Source of the DNA: Actinomyces oris
GTDB taxonomy: Bacteria; Actinomycetota; Actinomycetes; Actinomycetales; Actinomycetaceae
Length of the DNA stretch: 64,000 nucleotides
Direction of reading: 5' to 3'
Assembly (NCBI RefSeq): GCF_001937445.1
Contig: NZ_MSKS01000028.1
Coordinates: forward strand, 58,192-122,191
Positions 25,018 to 32,502 of this stretch are shown in pieces. The notes beneath the pieces were generated by a model. That model searched no databases. It was not told the origin of the DNA and saw nothing but the letters and a program-made list of their open reading frames with translations. Positions within the stretch are counted from its first letter, which is position 1, and every line of letters begins with the position of its first letter. The position numbers and the translations under genes are program-made.

Positions 25018-25764
25018 TCACACCGCAGGAATCTCAAGCGTCTGTCCGGCACGGATGGTGGTTCCCTTCAGGTCGTTGAGCTCGGCGATCCGAGCCACCA
25101 TCCCGGGGACGTCCGAGGTCCCGCTCGCCTCGGCGATGTCCCACAGGGACTGACCAGGGCGAACAACCGTGGTGGTGGCATCCGCCGGCACCTGTGCAAC
25201 CGCTGTGGCGGGGGCCGCAGAGACTAAGCCCACCAGGGCCCCAATGGCCAGTCCGCTGCAGGTGAGCACGAAGGCCGCGACGATGACCGCGAGCCCGCCA
25301 CGAAGAAGCCGCAGCCCCGCCCGAGAACGTACCGCCGCCTTCACCGTCTTCCGCGGGCGGGACGGGACGGACTCACTCTTGCCCACACTCTGAGCGCCGC
25401 CTCGCCGATCCTCCTCCTGCTGGGCGCTCCGTCGCAGCCCGGCGGCCCGCACCGCCGGGTGCTGCGGGGCCAGCCTCTCCAGCTCCGTGCGACGGCCCCG
25501 CAGGGCCACGGGCGCCGCGGGACGACGCATTGCCGGCGCTGCCGGCAGCGCTGAGACACGAGCGGATGCGGACCCGGGGCGCGGAGCGCCCTCGAGGCCG
25601 CTCCGCACGGGAGCCTCGGGGACGAAGTCCTCGGTGACCAGCCTCAGCCTGGGCCGACGGGAGGACTGCCCACCGCCCCGGCCGCTAGCCGGCCCGGCAA
25701 CGGGCTCATCAGTCCGAGCCCGAGAAGCCTGGCGGGACGGAAGCGGGATGGCAATGGCGCTCAC
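25018..25764 (-). CDS. SOS-controlled LysM cell-wall protein (Rv2719c/DivS-like position)
   Basis: A 248-residue protein. The N-terminal 165 residues are basic, Pro/Arg-rich and probably cytoplasmic. A single membrane segment follows ([20 protein letters not shown]), then a short linker and a C-terminal LysM domain ([16 protein letters not shown] ... [10 protein letters not shown]). LysM domains bind peptidoglycan. In mycobacteria and corynebacteria the gene between lexA and nrdR (Rv2719c/ChiZ, DivS) is damage-induced and delays division; position and SOS boxes suggest the same here, although sequence similarity is confined to the overall layout. GTG 25764 has AGGAGG five bases upstream, overlapping an SOS box. 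No catalytic domain is visible. Confidence 0.85.
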   Translation of the reverse strand: MSAIAIPLPSRQASRARTDEPVAGPASGRGGGQSSRRPRLRLVTEDFVPEAPVRSGLEGAPRPGSASARVSALPAAPAMRRPAAPVALRGRRTELERLAPQHPAVRAAGLRRSAQQEEDRRGGAQSVGKSESVPSRPRKTVKAAVRSRAGLRLLRGGLAVIVAAFVLTCSGLAIGALVGLVSAAPATAVAQVPADATTTVVRPGQSLWDIAEASGTSDVPGMVARIAELNDLKGTTIRAGQTLEIPAV

Positions 25765-25773
25765 AGCAACCTC

Positions 25774-25789
25774 CTGAACACATGTTCGA
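25774..25789. promoter_or_regulatory. SOS box A (LexA site) upstream of the LysM gene
   Basis: CTGAACACATGTTCGA, matching TCGAAC-N4-GTTCGA at ten of twelve fixed positions. It overlaps the LysM gene's ribosome binding site. Confidence 0.75.
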
Positions 25790-25804
25790 CGAACGCTTGT
25801 TCGA
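25789..25804. promoter_or_regulatory. SOS box B (LexA site)
   Basis: ACGAACGCTTGTTCGA, eleven of twelve fixed positions; directly abuts box A. Confidence 0.85.
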
Positions 25805-25842
25805 TACATTAGCGCCTGAGAGGCGACACGTCCAGCACTTCT

Positions 25843-25858
25843 TCGAACATGTGTTTGA
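25843..25858. promoter_or_regulatory. SOS box C (LexA site) on the lexA side
   Basis: TCGAACATGTGTTTGA, eleven of twelve fixed positions, upstream of the candidate lexA -10 TAGGCT at 25878-25883. Confidence 0.85.
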
Positions 25859-25977
25859 ATCGTGCTCGTCTCGCCAGTAGGCTGGTCATGTCCAAGACGA
25901 TCACGGACCACCGACATCTATTCCGTGCCCTTGACGCCCCCGGGCCTGAGGGCCGTCCGGCAGGGAGGGCCAGGACC

Positions 25978-26766
25978 ATGAGCACCACAGCACACCAGGG
26001 CGACTCACCGAGCCCGATACCGCCCGCCGGAACCGGCGGTTCGAAGGCGACCAGCGCAGCAGCGGTCGCGGAGGCCGTCAGCGACCTCGACAAGCGCGCC
26101 CGCGCGGTCTATGAGGCCGTCCGCGAGGCCATCGCCACCCACGGGTATCCGCCCTCACTGCGTGAGATCGGTGAGCAGGTAGGGCTGACCAGCCCCTCCT
26201 CCGTCAAGCATCAGCTGGACAAGCTCGAGCGCCTGGGCCTGGTGCGCCGAGACCCCCATCGTCCGCGGGCGATGGAGGTCGTCTCCGCCGACAACGGCCC
26301 GAGCGACCGTGCGGCCGCCCCCGATGGCGCTCACGTCTCCTCTCTTGACTCCCCCAGCGTCCCCGGCGTCGAGGACGGGGACGCGGTCGCCGTTCCGCTG
26401 GTGGGGCGGATCGCCGCCGGCACCCCGATCCTGGCGGAGCAGGAGATCACCGATGTCATGGCCCTGCCCCGCCGCCTGACCGGCGAGGGCGAGCTCTTCA
26501 TGCTGGAGGTGCACGGGGACTCGATGATCGAGGCCGCCATCTGCGACGGCGACTGGGTGGTGGTGCGCTCTCAGCCCGACGCGGCCAACGGAGAGATCGT
26601 GGCGGCCATGATCGAGGATGTCGACGGCGCCTCGGCGACGGTCAAGGTGCTCTCGCGTCGCGACGGCCACCAGTGGCTGCTCCCCCGCAACTCCAGCTAC
26701 GCCCCGATCGACGGAGACCATGCCACGATCATGGGCAAGGTGGTCACGGTGCTGCGCGCCCTGTAG
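25978..26766 (+). CDS. lexA: SOS repressor LexA
   Basis: A 262-residue LexA. After a variable, Ala/Ser-rich leader, the winged-helix domain starts at [16 protein letters not shown] with the recognition region [21 protein letters not shown]. The autocleavage Ala-Gly bond is in GRIAAGTPI, the catalytic serine in [10 protein letters not shown] and the lysine in [10 protein letters not shown]. RecA filaments trigger self-cleavage. Two starts are possible: ATG 25978, with GGGAGG eight bases upstream, is chosen; ATG 25888 would add 30 residues and lies only four bases after TAGGCT. Divergent from the LysM gene, with three SOS boxes between them, so it is autoregulated. Confidence 0.95.
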   Translation: MSTTAHQGDSPSPIPPAGTGGSKATSAAAVAEAVSDLDKRARAVYEAVREAIATHGYPPSLREIGEQVGLTSPSSVKHQLDKLERLGLVRRDPHRPRAMEVVSADNGPSDRAAAPDGAHVSSLDSPSVPGVEDGDAVAVPLVGRIAAGTPILAEQEITDVMALPRRLTGEGELFMLEVHGDSMIEAAICDGDWVVVRSQPDAANGEIVAAMIEDVDGASATVKVLSRRDGHQWLLPRNSSYAPIDGDHATIMGKVVTVLRAL

Positions 26767-26788
26767 TCACTCCCGGTCTTCATGACAG

Positions 26789-26820
26789 AAGGACCGCCCC
26801 GGTTCAGCGGGGCGGTCCTT
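26789..26820. terminator. Bidirectional terminator between lexA and ldh
   Basis: AAGGACCGCCCC (26789-26800), loop GGTTCAGC, GGGGCGGTCCTT (26809-26820): a 12-base perfect stem between convergent genes. Confidence 0.9.
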
Positions 26821-26840
26821 CATCGCTTCAGGCCAGTGGC

Positions 26841-27842
26841 TCAGTAACCCAGGCCGCGTGCGACCTCACGCAGGTGGTCGGCGGAGGCGATCAGGCGCTC
26901 CTCCTCCTCAGCGGTTAGAGGGAGCTCGAGGCGACGCCCGGCGCCCTCACGTCCCACGATCGTGGGGACGGCCATGCACACGTCGGAGATGCCGTGCCAG
27001 TTGTCCAGCAGCGGGGAGATGGTGAGAACCCGCTGCTCGTCGTTGAGGACGGCACCGATGATGCGCTGCACGGCCAGGCCGACGGCGTAGTTGGTGGCGC
27101 CCTTGCCCTCGATGATGCGGTAGGCGGAGCGGACCACGTCGTGGGCGATGCGCTTACGCTTGGACTCGTCGAACACGCCGCCGTCGAGGGTGGTGCCCCA
27201 CTGGGTGATCGGCACGCCGCCGATCTCGGTGGAGGACCACAGGGGCACCTCGGAGTCGCCATGCTCACCGGCGATGTAGCCGTGGATGTTCTGGACGGCC
27301 GTGCCGGTCTCCAGGGAGATGAGGTACCGCATCCGGGCCGTGTCCAGCACCGTGCCGGAGCCGAAGACCTGGTTCTCGGGCAGGCCGGTGATCTTCTTGG
27401 CGCAGTAGGTCACCACGTCCACCGGGTTGGCCACGAGGACGAAGATGGCGTTGGGAGCGACCTCGACCAGCTTGGGGAGGATCTTCTCCATGATGCCGAC
27501 GGTGGCGCCGGCCAGCTCGAGGCGGGACTGGCCGGGCTTCTGCTTGGCGCCGGCGGTGATGGCGATGACGTCCGCGTCGCGGCAGATCTCGGGGTCGTCG
27601 GATCCCGAGACGGAGCCGGCGGAGGTGAACTGGATTCCCTGGGCGATGTCGAGGGCCTCGGCCTCGACCTTCTCCTTGACGATGTCCTGCAGCACGACCT
27701 CGCGGGCAACGCCCTTGGTCACACAGGCGTAGGCGAGGGTGGAGCCGACGGCCCCGGCACCGATGACAGCGACTTTGGAGGGGCGGCCGGAACGGTTGGT
27801 GGGGTAGGAGCCTTCAGCGGTAGTGGTGATGTGGTCTGACAC
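26841..27842 (-). CDS. ldh: L-lactate dehydrogenase
   Basis: A 333-residue NAD-dependent L-LDH that reduces pyruvate to L-lactate. The Rossmann motif is KVAVIGAGAVGSTLAYA (about residues 23-39), the catalytic-loop region is NPVDVVTYCAKK, the substrate arginine lies in GSGTVLDTARMRYLI, and the active-site histidine is in GEHGDSEVPLWSS (about 196). The chosen start GTG 27842 follows GAGGAG by seven bases. Fits a fermentative organism. It stands alone between the lexA terminator and dinG. Confidence 0.96.
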   Translation of the reverse strand: MSDHITTTAEGSYPTNRSGRPSKVAVIGAGAVGSTLAYACVTKGVAREVVLQDIVKEKVEAEALDIAQGIQFTSAGSVSGSDDPEICRDADVIAITAGAKQKPGQSRLELAGATVGIMEKILPKLVEVAPNAIFVLVANPVDVVTYCAKKITGLPENQVFGSGTVLDTARMRYLISLETGTAVQNIHGYIAGEHGDSEVPLWSSTEIGGVPITQWGTTLDGGVFDESKRKRIAHDVVRSAYRIIEGKGATNYAVGLAVQRIIGAVLNDEQRVLTISPLLDNWHGISDVCMAVPTIVGREGAGRRLELPLTAEEEERLIASADHLREVARGLGY

Positions 27843-27960
27843 GTTCTTCTCCTCGGTGGGATCTGCTGGGCAGGACCGCAGGGGCGCGAGCACCCGCTCA
27901 CGCCAAGCCTACGTGCAGATCCTCCCGAGGGGCACCTACCGAAAGGCCCAGCCGACAGGT

Positions 27961-30021
27961 TCACTCCTCCTCCGGGGCATCGGGTCGCACGGCCAGACGC
28001 CTCAGAGCGCCGCGCACCACGTCGGGCTTCGTCGTCGGCCACAGGGCGGGCATGGAGCGGGTGAGGAAGCCCCCGTAGCGCGCCGTGCGCAGGCGCGAGT
28101 CCAGGACGGCGACGACGCCGCGGTCCTGGCTGCGGCGGATGAGGCGCCCGGCCCCCTGGGCCAGGAGCAGGGCCGCGTGGGTGGCCGACACGCTCATGAA
28201 GCCGTTGCCGCCTGCGGCCACGACGGCGTCGGTGCGGGCCTGGGCGACCGGGTCGTCGGGGCGGGGGAAGGGGATGCGGTCGATGACGACGAGGCGGCAG
28301 GTGCGTCCGGGCACGTCCACGCCCTGCCACAGTGAGAGGGTGCCCACCAGGCAGGCGGCGTCGTCCTCGGCGAAGGCCTGCACCAGGGTGGGCAGCTGGT
28401 CGTCGCCCTGGGCGTAGACGGGCAGGTCGGTGGCTCCGCGCAGTACCTCGGCGGCCTCCTGGGCGGCGCGCCTGGAGGAGAACAGGCCCAGCATGCCGCC
28501 TTCGGAGGCCTCGACCAGGGCGAGCATCTCATCCAGGGCGGCCTCGGAGATGCCTGCTCCGGGGCGGGGCAGGTGGGCGGCCACGTAGAGGATGCCCTGG
28601 CGGGGGTAGTCGAAGGGGGAGCCGACGTCGAGACCTCTCCAGGGCTGCTCCGCCAGGGTCAGTCCCAGGGAGCGGGCCATGGGATCGAAGCTGTCCCCCA
28701 GGGCGAGGGTCGCCGACGTCATGACGCAGGCGCGGCCGTTCAGCAGGTGGCCGGCCACCGACCCGGCGACCTCGATGGGGGCCAGGAGGAGGCGCGGGGG
28801 CTCGGCGCCCATGCGGGGGCGCTCGATCCAGGCGACGTCGCGGCCCTGGGCCACCGAGTCGGAGGTCATGCGGTCCAGGGCGTCGACCAGGTCGGCGACG
28901 GCGGTGCGGGCGACCGCCAGGCCCCCGGCGGCCTCGCTGGAGCGGTCACGCCCCAGGGTGCGGGCCTGGTCGCGCACGTCGGAGGCTACCTGGCGTGCGG
29001 CACCGGTCAGGAGCACGAGCGCGTCGTGCAGGGCGGTGGGCAGGGGCGTCTCCAGGCGGCCGTCGGGCAGCTCGGCCAGCGCGAGCTGGAGGGTCTGGCC
29101 CGCGGACTCCAGCTCGCTGACCAGCACGGAGGCGTGCTTGCGGGCGGTGGCGGCGGTGCGCGCCACGGCGGCCGCCGACAGGGCGATGGTGCCCTGGGAG
29201 CGGATGCGGTCGGCCAGCTCGTGGGCCTCGTCGACGATGAGGACCTGGTGGTCGGGCAGGACGCCGGGGTTGCCGGCCACGACCACGCCGAGCATGGCGT
29301 GGTTGGTCACGACGAGATCGGCCCGGGAGGCGGCGGCGCGCGCCAGCTCGGGAAAGCACTCGGACTTCAGGGGGCAGGACTGCCCCAGGCACTCGGCCCG
29401 GGAGACGGAGACCTGGGCCCAGGCGCGCTGGGAGACGCCGGGGATGAGGTCGTCGCGGTCACCGGTGTCGGTCCTGGCCGCCCACTCGCGCAGGCGGACC
29501 ACCTGCTCGCCCAGGCTCGCGTCGCTCCCGTGCCCGGCGGCCGGCTGGGCGATGGCCTCCCCGACGCCGAAGAGCGCGGCCTCGTCCTCGTCCTGCGGGT
29601 AGCCGCCGTCCAGGCGGTGGCGGCACAGATAGTTCTGCCAGCCCTTGAGCAGGGCCACCTCGGGGCGGGTGCCGGTGACCTGCTCGACGGCGTCGGCGGC
29701 CAGGGGCGCGTCCTTGGTGAGGATCTGCCGTTGCAGGGCCAGGGTGGCGGTGGAGACCACGACCCGGGCACCGGCCTGCACGGCGTGGACCATGGCGGGC
29801 ACCAGGTAGCCCAGCGACTTTCCCGTCCCGGTGCCGGCCTGCACCAGGAGGTGGGTGCCGTCGGCCAGGGACTGGGCAGTCTCTTGGGCCATGGTGGTCT
29901 GTCCCTGGCGGGGGCTGCCGCCCATGGAGCGCACCGCGGCGTCCAAGGCGTCCAGGACCTTGCGATCACCGGCGCCGTCAGTGTCAGGCCGCTGCGTCCG
30001 GCTCGGCTCGCTCGGGGTCAC
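27961..30021 (-). CDS. dinG: DinG-family ATP-dependent helicase
   Basis: A 686-residue XPD/DinG superfamily 2 helicase that unwinds DNA 5' to 3'. Walker A is LVQAGTGTGKSLGY (about residue 58), the DEAH box is LIVDEAHELAD, and motif VI is QGAGRLIRRSQDRG near the C-terminus. Four cysteines spaced as for an Fe-S cluster are visible: one in NYLCRHR and three in ECLGQSCPLKSECF. No SOS box is obvious nearby, unlike E. coli dinG; it is transcribed after hflX, with only eight bases between them, so the hflX leader may also govern it. GTG 30021 is the start. Confidence 0.92.
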   Translation of the reverse strand: MTPSEPSRTQRPDTDGAGDRKVLDALDAAVRSMGGSPRQGQTTMAQETAQSLADGTHLLVQAGTGTGKSLGYLVPAMVHAVQAGARVVVSTATLALQRQILTKDAPLAADAVEQVTGTRPEVALLKGWQNYLCRHRLDGGYPQDEDEAALFGVGEAIAQPAAGHGSDASLGEQVVRLREWAARTDTGDRDDLIPGVSQRAWAQVSVSRAECLGQSCPLKSECFPELARAAASRADLVVTNHAMLGVVVAGNPGVLPDHQVLIVDEAHELADRIRSQGTIALSAAAVARTAATARKHASVLVSELESAGQTLQLALAELPDGRLETPLPTALHDALVLLTGAARQVASDVRDQARTLGRDRSSEAAGGLAVARTAVADLVDALDRMTSDSVAQGRDVAWIERPRMGAEPPRLLLAPIEVAGSVAGHLLNGRACVMTSATLALGDSFDPMARSLGLTLAEQPWRGLDVGSPFDYPRQGILYVAAHLPRPGAGISEAALDEMLALVEASEGGMLGLFSSRRAAQEAAEVLRGATDLPVYAQGDDQLPTLVQAFAEDDAACLVGTLSLWQGVDVPGRTCRLVVIDRIPFPRPDDPVAQARTDAVVAAGGNGFMSVSATHAALLLAQGAGRLIRRSQDRGVVAVLDSRLRTARYGGFLTRSMPALWPTTKPDVVRGALRRLAVRPDAPEEE

Positions 30022-30029
30022 GGCGCCTC

Positions 30030-31625
30030 TCAGCCGACGGTGGCACCCGCGGCGGCGCCCTCGATCTCCGCCGCCAGGGCGGCGCCGACGCGCGCGACGA
30101 CGTGAGTGCCCGTCTCGACGTAGTCGATCGTGTCGATCTCGCCCTCGGCGTGGACCCGGGAGACGAGGTCCCCACGGGAGTAGGGCACCACGACGTCGAT
30201 GCTCACCTGCGGGTGGGGCAGCATCTGCTCGATGCGGACGTGCAGCTCCTCGACCCCCTCGCCAGTGCGGGCCGAGACCGCGACCGCCCCGGGCAGGCCG
30301 GTGCGCAGCGCGGCCAGGGTGACGGCGTCGGCGAGATCGGTCTTGTTCAGGACGATGAGCTCGGGCACGTCCAGGGCTCCGGGGATCTCGGACAGGACGG
30401 TGCGCACGGCGGCCACCTGGCTGAGAGGGTCGGGGTGGGCGGCGTCGACGACGTGCAGCACGAGGTCGGCCCCGGCGACCTCCTCCAGGGTGGAGCGGAA
30501 GGCCTCGATGAGCTCGTGGGGCAGGTTGCGCACGAAACCGACGGTGTCGGTGAGGGTGTAGGAGCGTCCTTCGGAGGTCTCGGCCCGCCGGACGGTGGGG
30601 TCGAGGGTGGCGAACAGGGCGTCCTCAACCATGATGCCGGCCTCGGTGAGGCGGTTCATGAGGGAGGACTTGCCGGCGTTGGTGTAGCCGGCGATCGCCA
30701 CCGAGGGGATGGCCCCGCGTCGGCGTGAGCCACGCTTGGTCTCCCGCGAGGGCGCCATGGCCTGGATCTCGCGGCGCAGGCGGGCCATGCGCTGGCGGAT
30801 GCGGCGCCGGTCGAGCTCGATCTTGGTCTCGCCGGGGCCGCGCGAGCCGATGCCCTGACCGGCGGCCACGCGGCCTCCGGCCTGCCTGGACATGGACTCA
30901 CCCCATCCGCGCAGGCGCGGCAGGAGGTACTCGAGCTGGGCGAGCTCGACCTGGGCCTTGCCCTCACGGGACTTGGCGTGCTGGGCGAAGATGTCCAGGA
31001 TGAGGGCGGTGCGGTCGACGACCTTGACGCCGACGACGTCCTCCAGGGCGCGGCGCTGGGAGGGGGCGAGCTCGCCGTCGACGATCACCGTGTCGGCGCC
31101 GGCCGCGGCCACGACGTCGGCCAGCTCGCGTGCCTTGCCGCTACCCAGGTAGGTGGCGGGGTCGGGGTGGTCGCGCTTCTGGATGAGGGCGTCGAGGACC
31201 TCGCTGCCGGCGGTCTGGGCCAGGGCGGCCAGCTCGCGCAGGGAGGTGTCGGCGTCCTGGGTGTCGCGCACCTGGCCGCTTACGCCCGCTGCGCCGGTGG
31301 CCGGGCCGTGGGGCCGGGGCAGCTCCAGGCCGACCAGAACGACCTTCTCCAGGCGGACCTGGCGGTACTCGACCTCGCTGACGTCCTCCAGCTCGGTGGA
31401 CAGTCCGGCCACACGGCGGCGGGCGGCGCGGGCCTCCCGCTCCAGGGCGCCGTCGTCGAGGCCGTCCCTGTAGCCATCGGCGTGCTCGTGCTGGGCGGCG
31501 GTGGAGGCCAGGGCGGTTCCGGTCCGGGACAGGACCCGGGCGACGACGTCATGGACGTCACGGGTGTCGTGGAGGTCTGCTGCGTCCTCGGGGGTGGAGG
31601 GGGTGTTGGAGTGATGATGGGTCAC
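30030..31625 (-). CDS. hflX: GTPase HflX, ribosome-splitting factor
   Basis: A 531-residue HflX. The N-terminal HflX domain includes KRDHPDPATYLGSGKARELA and the helical linker RGPGETKIELDRRRI; the G domain has G1 IAGYTNAGKSSLMN (about residue 307), G2-G3 DALFATLDPTVRR and LTDTVGFVRNLPHELIEAF, and G4 LNKTDLA. HflX binds 50S subunits and splits stalled or hibernating 70S ribosomes; homologues are linked to macrolide-lincosamide resistance in Listeria and Mycobacterium abscessus. GTG 31625 is preceded by GAAGGAC and five T residues; that ribosome binding site is buried in the 3' arm of a long leader stem (31632-31720) that overlaps a seven-codon leader peptide. dinG follows eight bases after the stop. 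Confidence 0.96.
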   Translation of the reverse strand: MTHHHSNTPSTPEDAADLHDTRDVHDVVARVLSRTGTALASTAAQHEHADGYRDGLDDGALEREARAARRRVAGLSTELEDVSEVEYRQVRLEKVVLVGLELPRPHGPATGAAGVSGQVRDTQDADTSLRELAALAQTAGSEVLDALIQKRDHPDPATYLGSGKARELADVVAAAGADTVIVDGELAPSQRRALEDVVGVKVVDRTALILDIFAQHAKSREGKAQVELAQLEYLLPRLRGWGESMSRQAGGRVAAGQGIGSRGPGETKIELDRRRIRQRMARLRREIQAMAPSRETKRGSRRRGAIPSVAIAGYTNAGKSSLMNRLTEAGIMVEDALFATLDPTVRRAETSEGRSYTLTDTVGFVRNLPHELIEAFRSTLEEVAGADLVLHVVDAAHPDPLSQVAAVRTVLSEIPGALDVPELIVLNKTDLADAVTLAALRTGLPGAVAVSARTGEGVEELHVRIEQMLPHPQVSIDVVVPYSRGDLVSRVHAEGEIDTIDYVETGTHVVARVGAALAAEIEGAAAGATVG

Positions 31626-31631
31626 AAAAAG

Positions 31632-31720
31632 TCCTTCGTCGTATGCCTGCGCCCCTCCGATGGGGCGCGATGGTTCTGGCGGGGAGCGGCGCCGGCCGCC
31701 GTTTCAGCGCATACGAAGGA
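31632..31720 (-). promoter_or_regulatory. hflX leader stem that sequesters the ribosome binding site
   Basis: On the minus strand TCCTTCGTATGC (31720-31709) pairs with GCATACGACGAAGGA (31646-31632) over 12 base pairs, with a three-base bulge in the 3' arm. The 3' arm includes GAAGGA, the hflX ribosome binding site, and T5 (31630-31626) runs up to the GTG start. Two smaller hairpins lie in the 62-base loop, the clearest being GCGCCCC/GGGGCGC (31649-31668). The 5' arm is inside the leader peptide codons, so a ribosome stalled there would prevent pairing. Either RBS masking or early termination is possible. Confidence 0.7.
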
Positions 31721-31727
31721 TCCACAT
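31704..31727 (-). CDS. Seven-codon leader peptide MWILRMR upstream of hflX
   Basis: ATG TGG ATC CTT CGT ATG CGC TGA, encoding Met-Trp-Ile-Leu-Arg-Met-Arg. It begins seven bases after TACCAT (minus strand, 31735-31740), the same -10 to start spacing as the leaderless genes of this window, so the hflX transcript probably begins at this ATG. The C-terminal Arg-Met-Arg is a +X+ motif, the type at which macrolide-bound ribosomes arrest (known from ErmDL and related peptides). Codons 3 to 7 form the 5' arm of the stem that hides the hflX ribosome binding site. Expression is not proven from sequence. Confidence 0.65.
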   Translation of the reverse strand: MWILRMR

Positions 31728-31734
31728 GGGGGCG

Positions 31735-31740
31735 ATGGTA
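31735..31740 (-). promoter_or_regulatory. -10 hexamer of the hflX leader transcript
   Basis: TACCAT on the minus strand, seven bases before the leader peptide ATG. No clear -35. Confidence 0.5.
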
Positions 31741-31798
31741 CTGCCCGCGGGCGCGTGGGGCCACCCGCCGGCTCGGGCGGCGCGTCGGGGCACCCGGG

Positions 31799-31804
31799 TA
31801 GCCT
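31799..31804 (+). promoter_or_regulatory. -10 hexamer of leaderless methyltransferase promoter
   Basis: TAGCCT, seven bases before the GTG at 31812. Confidence 0.5.
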
Positions 31805-31811
31805 GGCCCGC

Positions 31812-32420
31812 GTGAGCGAGCACTACTTCACCGCCTCCCCCGCCGTCGAGGCTGAGGAGCGCACCCACCGTTTCTCGATCCGCGGCGTCGAACGCACGGT
31901 GGTCACGGCCTCGGGCGTCTTCAGCGCCGACCGCCTCGACAAGGGCACCCAGGTCCTCCTCGATCACGTTCCCGATCCGGCCCAGACCGGCACGTTCCTC
32001 GACCTGGGCTGCGGCTGGGGGCCGATCACGCTGGCCCTGGCCGGGGCCGCTCCGCAGGCGCGGGTCCTGGCCACCGATGTCAACGAGCGCTCGCTGGCGC
32101 TGACCGCTCGCAACACCGCTGCCGCAGGCCTGGACAACGTGCGTGTCGCCCCGGCCGACGCGCTGCTGGCCGAGCTGCGCCAGGGCTCGATGCCGGTGGA
32201 TCTCATCTGGTCCAACCCTCCGGTGCGCATCGGCAAGGAGGCCCTGCACACCCTGCTGCAGGACTGGCTGGCGCTGCTGTCCGACGACGGCGAGGCCTGG
32301 CTGGTGGTGCTCAAGAACCTGGGAGCCGACTCCCTGGCCACCTGGTTGAGGGACCAGGGCTGGGACGTGAGCCGGATGGCCTCCTCGAAGGGCTTCAGGG
32401 TCCTGCGAGTACGCCGCTGA
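31812..32420 (+). CDS. Class I SAM methyltransferase, RsmC/RlmG-like
   Basis: A 202-residue methyltransferase. The SAM-binding motif is FLDLGCGWGPITLALA (about residues 59-74), the second acidic position is in VLATDVNERSLALT, and the catalytic NPP motif is IWSNPPVRIGKEAL (about 134-147), the arrangement of N2-guanine rRNA methyltransferases of the RsmC/RlmG type. The length equals the C-terminal catalytic half of E. coli RsmC; the N-terminal half is missing, which is normal in Gram-positive members. The exact rRNA target is not deducible. GTG 31812 follows TAGCCT by seven bases. It is divergent from the hflX leader, about 60 bases between the two -10 elements. Confidence 0.85.
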   Translation: MSEHYFTASPAVEAEERTHRFSIRGVERTVVTASGVFSADRLDKGTQVLLDHVPDPAQTGTFLDLGCGWGPITLALAGAAPQARVLATDVNERSLALTARNTAAAGLDNVRVAPADALLAELRQGSMPVDLIWSNPPVRIGKEALHTLLQDWLALLSDDGEAWLVVLKNLGADSLATWLRDQGWDVSRMASSKGFRVLRVRR

Positions 32421-32436
32421 CACGGCTGACACGACG

Positions 32437-32451
32437 CCGGGCCGCGCCCGG
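32437..32451. terminator. Short hairpin between the methyltransferase and MFS genes
   Basis: CCGGGC (32437-32442), three bases, GCCCGG (32446-32451), between convergent genes. Weak. Confidence 0.35.
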
Positions 32452-32502
32452 ACGGGGCCCGCTCACGGTCGTGGCGGCGGCCCTAGCCATGGTCCTGGCC
32501 CG

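Noticed and set aside
28573..30105. A 510-codon open frame opposite dinG
   Set aside because: Antisense shadow; dinG has clear helicase motifs and Fe-S cysteines, this frame has none.
31649..31668. The GCGCCCC/GGGGCGC hairpin as a simple terminator in front of hflX
   Set aside because: It is not followed by a T run; the T5 tract follows the larger outer stem instead, so it is treated as part of that leader structure.
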